A stretch of 64,000 nt of DNA from Indibacter alkaliphilus LW1. GTDB taxonomy: Bacteria; Bacteroidota; Bacteroidia; Cytophagales; Cyclobacteriaceae. The notes beneath the pieces were generated by a model. The model had not been told where the DNA came from, searched no databases, and saw nothing but the letters and a program-made list of their open reading frames with translations. This document shows, piece by piece, positions 8,912 to 17,482 of the stretch. The DNA lies in contig NZ_ALWO02000002.1 in the NCBI RefSeq assembly GCF_000295935.2, forward strand, positions 33,911 through 97,910. Reading direction: 5' to 3'. The translations under genes were made by a program, and so were the position numbers. Position 1 is the stretch's first letter. Every line of letters starts with the position of its first letter.

Positions 8912-10363
8912 ATGGAAAAGGAACAACTGGAACATAACTTAAATCACAACAGAAGAAAATTCCTGTCCAAACTAAGCCTAGGTATAGGAAGTCTTGCTTT
9001 GGGTAGTCTTTTGATTCCTGACCTTTTCAAAAGAAAAAGTGTTGAAGAGGAGCTTTTTGACGCACTACCCCATTTTGCACCCAAAGCCAAAAGGGTGATC
9101 TATCTCTTCCAAAACGGTGCCCCTTCTCAATTGGAATCTTTTGACTACAAACCCCTGCTCAACAAACAAATGGGACAGGAGTTACCTGAATCCATCAGAA
9201 TGGGGCAAAGACTTACCGGAATGACTTCCGGACAAAGTTCATTTCCACTGGTGGGTTCCTATTTTGGCTTTCAACAGTATGGCGAAGCCAGAGCTTGGAT
9301 TTCAGACCTTTTTCCTCATACTGCCAAAATCGTAGATGATATCTGTATCATTAAGTCTATGCATACCGAAGCAATCAATCATGATCCTGCTCTCACCTTT
9401 TTTCAAACAGGGGCTCAGGTTGGAAACAGACCCAGTATGGGAGCATGGTTGAGTTATGGGCTAGGAAGTGAAAACAGTAACCTGCCTGCTTTCTGTGTAT
9501 TGCTGAGCCGAGGGAAAGGAAACGGGCAGGGAGTTTACTCCAAATTATGGACCAACGGCTTTTTGGATTCCGTTCATCAGGGAGTCCAATTTTCCGCAAG
9601 CGAAGATCCCGTACTCTATTTGGGTGACCCGGTCGGTATGTCACGGGAAGATAGGAGAAAGATGCTCGATAAACTTTCAGTCTTGAATGAAATGAGTTAT
9701 GAATCCTTTGGAGATCCCGAGATTCTCGCAAAAATCCAGCAGTACGAAATGGCTTTTCGGATGCAGACCGCTGTTCCGGAAGTCACCGACATCACCAAAG
9801 AACCCGACAGCATCATCAAAATGTACGGCCCAGACTGCCTTGTTCCCGGCACTTATGCTGCAAATTGTCTTTTAGCAAGAAAACTTTCAGAAAATGGAGT
9901 CCGATTTGTCCAACTCTATCACCAAGGTTGGGATCAACATGACAACCTCCCAAGAGAAATCATGGGACAGGCCAAAGATGTGGACCAAGCTTCAGCAGCA
10001 TTGATCAAAGATCTCAAACAGAGGGGTTTATTGGATGAAACTTTGGTTATTTGGGGAGGGGAATTTGGTAGGACCAATTACTGCCAAGGAAAAATGCAGG
10101 AAGATAATTACGGAAGAGATCACCACCCAAGGGCTTTTTCAATCTGGATGGCAGGAGGTGGAGTTAAGTCAGGAATGGTATACGGGGAAACCGATGAGTT
10201 TGGATACAACATTGTGGACAAACCCGTTCATATCCATGACTTCCAGGCCACAGTGCTGCATCTGATGGGAATACATCACGAAAAACTTACTTTCAAACAT
10301 CTGGGAAGACGGTATAGACTGACAGATGTGCATGGAAAAGTAGTCAAAGACATCCTTGTTTAA
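8912..10363 (+). CDS. DUF1501 family protein (sulfatase/phosphatase-like fold), exported
   Basis: A 483-residue protein whose N terminus NRRKFLSKLSLGIGSLALG resembles a twin-arginine signal peptide, so folded export to the periplasm is likely. The body has DUF1501 hallmarks: LFQNGAPSQLESFDYKP, the GQGVYSKLWTNGFLDSVHQG region, VIWGGEFGRT and DHHPRAFSIWMAGGGVK, with Asp and His residues that could bind metal in an alkaline-phosphatase-like fold. Genes of this family almost always follow a DUF1549/DUF1553 cytochrome gene, as here. Function is not established. It is part of a run of four genes on the plus strand (6601-13254). Confidence 0.9.
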   Translation: MEKEQLEHNLNHNRRKFLSKLSLGIGSLALGSLLIPDLFKRKSVEEELFDALPHFAPKAKRVIYLFQNGAPSQLESFDYKPLLNKQMGQELPESIRMGQRLTGMTSGQSSFPLVGSYFGFQQYGEARAWISDLFPHTAKIVDDICIIKSMHTEAINHDPALTFFQTGAQVGNRPSMGAWLSYGLGSENSNLPAFCVLLSRGKGNGQGVYSKLWTNGFLDSVHQGVQFSASEDPVLYLGDPVGMSREDRRKMLDKLSVLNEMSYESFGDPEILAKIQQYEMAFRMQTAVPEVTDITKEPDSIIKMYGPDCLVPGTYAANCLLARKLSENGVRFVQLYHQGWDQHDNLPREIMGQAKDVDQASAALIKDLKQRGLLDETLVIWGGEFGRTNYCQGKMQEDNYGRDHHPRAFSIWMAGGGVKSGMVYGETDEFGYNIVDKPVHIHDFQATVLHLMGIHHEKLTFKHLGRRYRLTDVHGKVVKDILV

Positions 10364-10375
10364 ACCTCCTTGACC

Positions 10376-12514
10376 ATGTCAATAAGCGCTAGAGTATTCC
10401 ATTTATTCGACTACCTTCTCATCATTATGCATAGTCTGGTAATTGTCCTGATTATCGGTCAAGGTAGATTAGTTTTCCATCCACTATTGGAAGTACTGGG
10501 AAGGATGCATCCATTACTTCTACACTTTCCAATAGTACTATTGATTTTGGCAGCTTTTCTTTATTGGTTTCCGGATTCTGGCCCAAGCCCTATTTTTAGA
10601 AAAAAGTTATTGCTCATTGCCCTGCTTTTCACTGGCCTCACTGTCGTAGCCGGTTTCTTGTTGAGCTCAGAACCGGGATATTCCTATGAAAATTTTAAAT
10701 TCCACCAATGGACAGCTGTAAGTGTTTTCTGGTTAGCATCTGTTTGGTATTGGATTGATCAAAAGGAAAATTTTTATACTCTAAAATTACTTCCCGTGAC
10801 ATCTAGCTTGCTGATTGTGATCACAGGGCATTTGGGAGCCAGCATCACTCATGGAGAAGATTTTCTATTGGAACCCTTGAATTCACCAGCCAAACAGGTT
10901 CAGGTTTCCCTTGAAGAAGCTGAAGCCTTTAATCATATCATCAAACCTATTTTGGAACAGAAATGTATCAGTTGTCACAAAGCTTCCAAACAAAAAGGGG
11001 AATTGAGATTGGACGAAGCTAAATATATTATGGCGGGAGGAAAAACAGGTTTGAGCATTGACCTTAAAAACCCAAAGGAAAGTTTGTTACTCAAAAGAAT
11101 CCACCTCCCTTTGGAGGATGATGAACACATGCCTCCCAAAGGAAAAGTACAGCTGAATGATCAGGAAAAACAACTGCTGGAGACATGGATTCTTGCATCC
11201 TCTCCTATGGATAAAAAAGTAGTCGACTTCAACACCAAAGAACAATTCTTCACTTTGGCCAAAAACTGGGTAGAAAGCAGACAGACTATTCATTATGATT
11301 TTGAAGCCGCCAAGCCCAAAATTATCAAATCTTTAAATGATGAATATAGATTAATTGAGCCTATTTCCCCTCAATCACCTGCCTTGGCTGTGAGATTTTT
11401 TGGCAAAAACCAATTCAATTCCGATCGTCTCCAAGAACTGGAAAAAATAGGAGAAAAGATCGTGTACCTTAATTTAAGCCATTTAGACCTCAATGATGAG
11501 GATCTTAAAGTAATAGGAGGGTTTAAAAATCTTGAAAACCTCAATCTGAATTTCACAGGATTGGATGGGACTTCGCTTGATCACCTGGCAAACCTGCCCA
11601 ATCTTCAAAAACTTTCAATCAGTGGTAATCCTCTGAAGGCTGAAACTTTGAATCGACTTAAAAAAATCCATTCTCTTCAAGTCCTATATATTTGGAATAC
11701 CAAGATTTCAGACTCAGAGATTGATCATTTCCTTTCCCTTAACCAAAAAATCACAATCGAAAGAGGTTACAAAGATGATGCAGGGCCTATTGCACTTAAT
11801 GCTCCCATCATTGAATTCGACAATCCTATTTTCAAACAATCCAAAAAAATCTCATTGAAACATCCAATTGGTTCGGTCAGAATCCACTATACCTTAGACG
11901 GGACTAAACCTGATAGTCTTCACAGTCCAATTTACCAAGAACCAATTCTTCTCCACGAAAGCTCCACTATTCAGGCCAGGGCATTTGCTCCGGGATGGAT
12001 TGGTAGCCCGATCAATCAAGCTGTAGTTTTCAAATCCGGGATAATTCCAGATGAAATCGAATTAAGCTATGATCCGGATGAAAAATATAAGGGCAAAGGA
12101 GCTCAAACACTCTTCGATCTTGAAAAAGGGGATGAAGATTTTGCCTCTGGAAAATGGTTGGGTTTTCAAAAGCAACCTCTTGAAGCTATTTTAGAATTCA
12201 CTCAGGTAAAAACGATCAATAACATTGCTCTTAGCCTTTTAACTGATGAAGGTTCACATATTTTCCCACCTTCGCAAATAGAAATCGCACAGAAAAACCC
12301 AGATGGAAATTGGGAGATTATATACACTGAAAAGCCCGAACAGCCAAAAGAAAATCTAGGAAAACAAATGCTCTTGAAAACCCTGGGTCTGGAAAAGGCA
12401 ATGCAAACCGAAGCAGTAAAAATCAGAGTCATTCCTCTAGCTGCCCTTCCCTCCTGGCATCCTTCCAAAGGAAGCAAAGCTTGGGTTTTTATAGATGAAA
12501 TATTGATAAATTGA
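10376..12514 (+). CDS. Membrane-anchored cytochrome c with LRR and chitobiase-C-like domains
   Basis: The start chosen is ATG 10376, not the TTG two codons earlier. The N-terminal 160 residues hold about five membrane helices (DUF2231-like: GRMHPLLLHFPIVLLILAAF). Next is a PSCyt1-type cytochrome domain with CISCHKASKQKGELRLDEA and a MPPKGK segment, then about four leucine-rich repeats (LNLSHLDLNDEDL, LENLNLNFTGL, LQKLSISGNPL), a chitobiase/hexosaminidase C-terminal-like Ig domain (IHYTLDGTKP) and a discoidin-like end. The architecture is what Bacteroidota encode beside DUF1549/DUF1553 and DUF1501, suggesting a membrane electron-transfer partner with an extracytoplasmic carbohydrate-binding part. 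The 3' end overlaps the upstream non-ATG start of the next ORF. Confidence 0.85.
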   Translation: MSISARVFHLFDYLLIIMHSLVIVLIIGQGRLVFHPLLEVLGRMHPLLLHFPIVLLILAAFLYWFPDSGPSPIFRKKLLLIALLFTGLTVVAGFLLSSEPGYSYENFKFHQWTAVSVFWLASVWYWIDQKENFYTLKLLPVTSSLLIVITGHLGASITHGEDFLLEPLNSPAKQVQVSLEEAEAFNHIIKPILEQKCISCHKASKQKGELRLDEAKYIMAGGKTGLSIDLKNPKESLLLKRIHLPLEDDEHMPPKGKVQLNDQEKQLLETWILASSPMDKKVVDFNTKEQFFTLAKNWVESRQTIHYDFEAAKPKIIKSLNDEYRLIEPISPQSPALAVRFFGKNQFNSDRLQELEKIGEKIVYLNLSHLDLNDEDLKVIGGFKNLENLNLNFTGLDGTSLDHLANLPNLQKLSISGNPLKAETLNRLKKIHSLQVLYIWNTKISDSEIDHFLSLNQKITIERGYKDDAGPIALNAPIIEFDNPIFKQSKKISLKHPIGSVRIHYTLDGTKPDSLHSPIYQEPILLHESSTIQARAFAPGWIGSPINQAVVFKSGIIPDEIELSYDPDEKYKGKGAQTLFDLEKGDEDFASGKWLGFQKQPLEAILEFTQVKTINNIALSLLTDEGSHIFPPSQIEIAQKNPDGNWEIIYTEKPEQPKENLGKQMLLKTLGLEKAMQTEAVKIRVIPLAALPSWHPSKGSKAWVFIDEILIN

Positions 12515-12516
12515 CT

Positions 12517-13254
12517 ATGAAAAAAGCTTATCAGAGATATTTGGACCATTTGAAGGCCAAGCTGGAAACTGTGTTTAAACAGATAGAAAAAATAGAATTG
12601 GCAGCTGATTGGGTCAGTCAATGCATGATGAGCGATGGCTTTATTTATACCAGCGGAACAGGCCATTCACACATGTTTGCCGAAGAGATATTTTACCGTG
12701 CTGGTGGTTTTGCCAGAGTTATCCCGATACTTGATGAAGCTTTGATGCTTCATAAAAATGCATCTTTAAGTACTGAAGTAGAAAGAAAAGAAGGCTATGC
12801 TAAAAAAGTATTATCTGATTATAAAATTGGACCAAAAGATATTTTCATCATTTCATCTAATTCAGGAAGAAATACAGTAAGCATTGAGATGGCCATGTTG
12901 GCAAAAGAAAATGGAGCAAAAGTGATTGTTATTACCAATCTCAAGCATACTTCTTCAGTAGCTTCCAGGCATAGTTCAGGGAAAAAACTCTACGAAATCT
13001 CTGATCTTTACTTCGATAATGGAGGTGAGATCGGAGATGCTTCTGTTCAAATTTCTGGACTGGATTTCAAAGTTGGAGCCACTTCAACAATACTTGGAGT
13101 AAGCATCCTCCAATCCATCATGGTACAGGCTACAGAAAACCTGGTTTCAAATGGCTTTGTCCCTGAAGTATTCAGCAGCTCCAATTCTGATGAAGGAGAG
13201 GCGCACAACGATGAACTGATAATGAAATACAAAAACATCATTAAAAGCCTCTGA
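12517..13254 (+). CDS. SIS domain sugar-phosphate-binding protein (UPF0309-like)
   Basis: About 245 residues starting MKKAYQRYLDHL; I prefer ATG 12517 over an in-frame TTG at 12511. A SIS fold is shown by DGFIYTSGTGHSHMFAEEIFYRAGG (near 40-65) and DIFIISSNSGRNTVSIEMAMLAKENGAKVIVIT (about 108-140), the two phosphosugar-binding segments. It matches the UPF0309 group of sugar isomerase-like proteins, which are cytoplasmic and may isomerise or sense amino-sugar phosphates. It follows the cytochrome gene by 2 bp and is probably the last gene of that operon, which supports a link between the operon and sugar metabolism. The substrate is unknown. Confidence 0.85.
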   Translation: MKKAYQRYLDHLKAKLETVFKQIEKIELAADWVSQCMMSDGFIYTSGTGHSHMFAEEIFYRAGGFARVIPILDEALMLHKNASLSTEVERKEGYAKKVLSDYKIGPKDIFIISSNSGRNTVSIEMAMLAKENGAKVIVITNLKHTSSVASRHSSGKKLYEISDLYFDNGGEIGDASVQISGLDFKVGATSTILGVSILQSIMVQATENLVSNGFVPEVFSSSNSDEGEAHNDELIMKYKNIIKSL

Positions 13255-13260
13255 GATCTT

Positions 13261-14007
13261 TTACCTCAAACCCCAAACAACTCCCACAGAAGCGAAATTG
13301 AAAAGGGCAAAATTGTAAACATCAGAAATATCAGCTCCTCCTTCTAAAATCCTATAACCAGCCTTCAGATCAAAATAATTGGACAAAGGAACTCTGACAC
13401 CTCCGAAAAAATCAAAAGCCCTTCCTGGCCCTCCTGCCAATCCATCTCCCTCTATCATGGCCAAAAAGTTGCCGGTATCATAGCTCACAAATAAGTGGAG
13501 CAGTGGTACAAAACCAACATCATCTTTGAAATCTTCCACTCCTCCTTGTATTAGCCTAACTTGTGCATCCCTGATTTTGGCAGTGAATCCCAGACCCAAA
13601 ACCCATTTCTCATTTTGAATCAAATCCCTTCTATAGGTCAGTCTGTAACTATTGAATTTATAAAACCCATCAATCTCATTGGTTCCATCAAACTGACTCT
13701 CTTGAAAGTTGATGTTGAAACCAGGAGATCCCAAGTAATTCGCACTTAATGGGGCGTAGAGACCGAAAATATGATTTTTACCAAAACTATAACCAGGTCT
13801 TACCCTGAACGGTATTACCGGCCCCTGAATTTCAAAATCCGAATTGAAGTCAAACAGAGTCCCTTGTTCATTGGGTATCCGTACCTCATTATAACCCGGA
13901 AAAATTATTCCTGTCTCTAAATCCAGACTGATCTGCCCCTGCGCAGAAAAAACCAGGCCAAAACAGATAAAAAACAAAGCGCATTTTTTAATCAATAAGT
14001 CGTTCAT
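13261..14007 (-). CDS. Secreted protein, probable outer-membrane beta-barrel
   Basis: A 248-residue protein with a clear signal peptide (MNDLLIKKCALFFICFGLVFS, cleavage after about residue 24 at AQGQ). The mature part has alternating hydrophobic and polar strands rich in Tyr, Phe and Gly (FNSYRLTYRRDLIQNEKWVLGLGFTAK, YFDLKAGYRILEGG) and ends in an aromatic strand (ASVGVVWGLR). This fits an 8- to 12-strand outer-membrane barrel, but no family could be named. It converges on the SIS gene, whose stop lies 6 bp away, and is divergent from 14079. Function unknown. Confidence 0.7.
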   Translation of the reverse strand: MNDLLIKKCALFFICFGLVFSAQGQISLDLETGIIFPGYNEVRIPNEQGTLFDFNSDFEIQGPVIPFRVRPGYSFGKNHIFGLYAPLSANYLGSPGFNINFQESQFDGTNEIDGFYKFNSYRLTYRRDLIQNEKWVLGLGFTAKIRDAQVRLIQGGVEDFKDDVGFVPLLHLFVSYDTGNFLAMIEGDGLAGGPGRAFDFFGGVRVPLSNYFDLKAGYRILEGGADISDVYNFALFNFASVGVVWGLR

Positions 14008-14078
14008 ATTTGTAGAACAAGAATAATAGTAAATTGTTCTTTTTATCCTAATATTGCACAGTTATCAATCAATTTTAA

Positions 14079-14648
14079 ATGAATAAGCATATTTTTCCCT
14101 TTCTTATTTTATTTTTTGTAGTAAAATCAACTCAGGCTCAGGAAATTGTCTCGGTAGAAAAATCTATATGGCAGGTTCAAAGCTTATTGGTAACCAAATA
14201 TCTCAGCAATGAATCTAGGATTTTGGATAAAATAGCCCTTCGAAATGAAATTGGTTTTGATTTTTCTTACAGAGATGGGTTATTTATGGAAAACCCACTA
14301 TTGGTCTGGAATCCATTTTTAAGAATTGAGCCAAGATACTATTACAACCTTCAAAAGCGACTTATAAAAGGAAAAAAGACTGCCCAAAACTCAGGAAATT
14401 TTGTCGCTCTGACTACTTCTTACAAACCGGACTGGTTTGTAATATCCAATGAATCCGGTATTGGAATAATCCCAAATCTGAGCTTGATTCCAACATGGGG
14501 GATAAGAAGAAGCCCAACCAGGCATTTCAATTATGAAGCAGGGTTTGGTGTGGGTTATGGATGGGAGTTTTATAAAGTTATGCCGAGGACTGTGTCTATG
14601 GGAGAAGTTTTTGTCAACCTTCATTTGAGAATTGGTTTACAATTATGA
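14079..14648 (+). CDS. Hypothetical secreted protein
   Basis: A 189-residue protein with a signal peptide (MNKHIFPFLILFFVVKSTQA, cleavage before QE). The rest contains strand-like segments (YYYNLQKRLIKGKKTAQNSG, FNYEAGFGVGYGWEFYK, VFVNLHLRIGLQL) that would fit a small outer-membrane or periplasmic beta protein. The final strand ends in Leu rather than Phe. Its stop overlaps the stop of the convergent GH20 gene by 6 bp, so the two transcripts must overlap at their 3' ends. I do not recognise the family. Confidence 0.65.
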   Translation: MNKHIFPFLILFFVVKSTQAQEIVSVEKSIWQVQSLLVTKYLSNESRILDKIALRNEIGFDFSYRDGLFMENPLLVWNPFLRIEPRYYYNLQKRLIKGKKTAQNSGNFVALTTSYKPDWFVISNESGIGIIPNLSLIPTWGIRRSPTRHFNYEAGFGVGYGWEFYKVMPRTVSMGEVFVNLHLRIGLQL

Positions 14649-17234
14649 GCCATCCCATTTATCGCATGAACTGATATCTCCTCCTTTACCGGAAGGTGTA
14701 AACACGCGAAGCATAACTTTTCCTTCAATAGGTACAGGAGCCGAATATTCAGGCGAATTTGCAGTTACCTGAGATCCATCTCTGGTATACCTGATGATAA
14801 GCCCGGGAGTTTCTACGTTGGCATGCATCAGTCCATCCTTCACAAAAGTGCCTGGCTTGGGTAATCTTGTATTGAAGCCTCCAAAAATAAAATCAAGCCT
14901 TGGCAATTCCCTTTGCCCTACAGCATTTGCAAACTTATTCCAATCCTCTGCTCGGGCAGCTTTTCTTGACTCATGGTCAGAAACAGAGGTCCAATCAGGA
15001 TCAGAAGCCCATGCCCTTTCTACCAGACCAAGCATCTTCGGCAGGAGGTAGTATTCCATCATATCTTGTCCTTTCACAGTTTCTGTCCAAAGTTGACCAG
15101 AAATTCCTTTGATATTTTTCTTTCCCTCATTGCTTAGTCTCACTTTATTTTTTACCAATTCATCTATGTCGATTTCCCGGCCATACATATCCCTGTCATT
15201 GGAAATGAAATGATTGAGGGGCACAGTTTGCCATGCTGTTTGGAGATTAACATGACCTGACCAAAGGTGCCCTGGTTCATCAGGATGCAAGTCATAGGCC
15301 AAGTCGAAGTAAATATTGGAAGAGTTGCAGAAAATAACCTCATACCCTTCATTGGCAAGTTGATAAGCCATATCTTCTCCTCCCCAACCTGCTACTGCAT
15401 TCCAGGCATGAACCCTAAATCCGGCATCAGCAAACTCTGGATTGGGTCTGGGTACCCGTTTTCCCTCTTCTTCCACTTCCACTTGCCCTATTTCCTCCCA
15501 ACCTGCAGTCTGTATATTCCTTTCAGCAAACATTTTACTGATTCTCTTATAAAAATAATTTCTCAAATCATCCACGGAAGATACCTCTTCCGATTCCTGA
15601 ATGAATTTCTCACATACAGGTGAGTCAGTCCAAGCACCATGAGGGACTTCGTCTCCACCTGTATGAAAAGTTTTAAGTGGAAGGCCTGCCTCACTAAATA
15701 GCTCTATTATTTCATCTACTACCTTACCATAAAAATTAAAGGCTGATTCCTGACAAATGCATATGGTATTCCCCCGAAAGTTCTGTGCTGAAAGGTAATC
15801 GGATGTATCTTCAAAGTCTTCCAGCAAATACTCCATTGCAGCATGCTCATCACCCGCTTCCATCTTTTGATGGTATCTGGATCTCATTGCAATGATAGCA
15901 GCTTTGGAATGGGCAGGAACGCCAATTTCCGGAATCACCTCAATATGCCTCTTGTTGGCGTATTTCAATATATCAACAAAATCATCCGTAGTATAAAATC
16001 CTGTCCCATGAGGAGAATCACCTTGATCTGGTCCAGAACCATAATAAGGCCACAAAAAATCTTTTTCTTCTGCAGAATGCCCTCTTTTACTTCCTACAGC
16101 TGTCAATTCCGGTAAACCAGGTATTTCTATCCGCCAACCTTCATCATTTGCAAGGTTGAAGTGAAAAACATTCAGTTTGTAAAAAGCCATTAAATCCAAG
16201 AGTTTGAAAACAGCTTCCTTGGACTGGAAATTTCTTGCCACATCCAAAAACAAGCCTCTGTACTCAAATCTTGGCTCATCCTCAATTTTGATTTTAGGAA
16301 TTTCCAATTTAGGTACTCGCTCTGCGAAAGCCTCTACTGGGACAAGTGCCATCAGACTTTGAATACCATAGAAAGCGCCTGCAGGTTCACTGGCTTCAAT
16401 TAGTATATTTTCTCCTATAGTTAAATTATATCCTTCTTTCCCCAGGTCAGCACTGCTGTTTATGATCAAAACATCAGCTTCTTCTTTGGAAACTGAGGAT
16501 ACATTTCCTTCAAAAATTTCTTTAAGCCATTTTTCCAAATGTAAAGTCTGAGCTTCATACCCCTCATCTGCATAAAAAGTGATTTCAGATGCTTTTTCCC
16601 ATGATCCCTCAACCCATTCATATTTTTTGGGAGTGGGAATCACAGGACTAAACTCCCTTGAATGTAGCCTTTTCAAATCCTTATTCTGCTCAAATAAAAA
16701 ATTTCCTGTGGGAATGGGCAGTGTGGACTCAGCTGCCACCTTTACCATAGAGGGGAGATTGACTCCTTTTTTATGGTAATTGACTAAAGGATGGCCTTGG
16801 TCAGATTCATTTGCAAAAACAATATACAAAGCATCCGGTGCATGGCTGTTTTTATTGAGAAAATTCCCGGATTTATATTCAATTACAAACTGCTCTTCAG
16901 GTGAAAGAACAGGAAAATCTTCCATAGGCTTGATTCTAAAAAAATCCCCCGACAAATGTTCGATTATTACTTTTTGATCTACTAAATCAGGCTTAACAGA
17001 AAGAAAAATCGAATTGAAAAAAATTTCCCAATCCGGATTTAAATTTTGTTTACTCTTATTTGTAATGGTAAATGAAGCTCTGTGAAACTGCTCCGGTTGA
17101 ATGGAATTTTCCAACAGTTCCCATTCTATCTTAAGGTCATCCGCAGATGGATTACCTTGATTGGAAGAGCAGGAAAAAATAAAGCAAGAAATGAATAAGA
17201 AATAAAGGGCGGGGCTAATAAATTGTCTTATCAT
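14643..17234 (-). CDS. Beta-N-acetylhexosaminidase, glycoside hydrolase family 20, lipoprotein
   Basis: An 863-residue lipoprotein (lipid-anchored Cys22 in FIFSC). An N-terminal immunoglobulin-like sugar-binding domain (about 30-170) is followed by the GH20b alpha/beta domain (about 195-320), the catalytic barrel (about 322-700) and a chitobiase C-terminal Ig domain (MHANVETPGLIIRYTRDGSQVT). The catalytic pair is Asp528-Glu529 in FHTGGDEVPHGAW, where the Asp positions the substrate acetamido group. The order is that of chitobiase-type enzymes, which release GlcNAc from chitin or other glycans at the cell surface. Lipidation suggests an outer-membrane location. It is probably monocistronic. 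Confidence 0.93.
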   Translation of the reverse strand: MIRQFISPALYFLFISCFIFSCSSNQGNPSADDLKIEWELLENSIQPEQFHRASFTITNKSKQNLNPDWEIFFNSIFLSVKPDLVDQKVIIEHLSGDFFRIKPMEDFPVLSPEEQFVIEYKSGNFLNKNSHAPDALYIVFANESDQGHPLVNYHKKGVNLPSMVKVAAESTLPIPTGNFLFEQNKDLKRLHSREFSPVIPTPKKYEWVEGSWEKASEITFYADEGYEAQTLHLEKWLKEIFEGNVSSVSKEEADVLIINSSADLGKEGYNLTIGENILIEASEPAGAFYGIQSLMALVPVEAFAERVPKLEIPKIKIEDEPRFEYRGLFLDVARNFQSKEAVFKLLDLMAFYKLNVFHFNLANDEGWRIEIPGLPELTAVGSKRGHSAEEKDFLWPYYGSGPDQGDSPHGTGFYTTDDFVDILKYANKRHIEVIPEIGVPAHSKAAIIAMRSRYHQKMEAGDEHAAMEYLLEDFEDTSDYLSAQNFRGNTICICQESAFNFYGKVVDEIIELFSEAGLPLKTFHTGGDEVPHGAWTDSPVCEKFIQESEEVSSVDDLRNYFYKRISKMFAERNIQTAGWEEIGQVEVEEEGKRVPRPNPEFADAGFRVHAWNAVAGWGGEDMAYQLANEGYEVIFCNSSNIYFDLAYDLHPDEPGHLWSGHVNLQTAWQTVPLNHFISNDRDMYGREIDIDELVKNKVRLSNEGKKNIKGISGQLWTETVKGQDMMEYYLLPKMLGLVERAWASDPDWTSVSDHESRKAARAEDWNKFANAVGQRELPRLDFIFGGFNTRLPKPGTFVKDGLMHANVETPGLIIRYTRDGSQVTANSPEYSAPVPIEGKVMLRVFTPSGKGGDISSCDKWDGS

Positions 17235-17450
17235 TCGATGAATATAACAAATTCAAGAAAGATAGAAAACCCAAAAGTTTATTTTATATGCCTTTTTACT
17301 GATATTGCCAATATCAATTTCATTTTCACACCCATTTAAAGAATTATATAACACAAAATAATAGTGAGGAAATCTTAATATTTGATTAAATTTTACGGAT
17401 AGAAATTTCAAATCACTCAATGGTAAGAATTATATTAATAATTACTTGAG

Positions 17451-17464
17451 TTTCCCTAGGGAAA
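17451..17464. promoter_or_regulatory. 14-bp perfect palindrome upstream of the nucleotide cyclase gene
   Basis: TTTCCCTAGGGAAA is fully self-complementary and lies 18 bp before the cyclase start codon. A second inverted repeat, GATATTG-C-CAATATC, is at 17301-17315. Either could be an operator; no regulator can be named. Confidence 0.3.
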
Positions 17465-17482
17465 AAACCAAAGGTAATTTTT

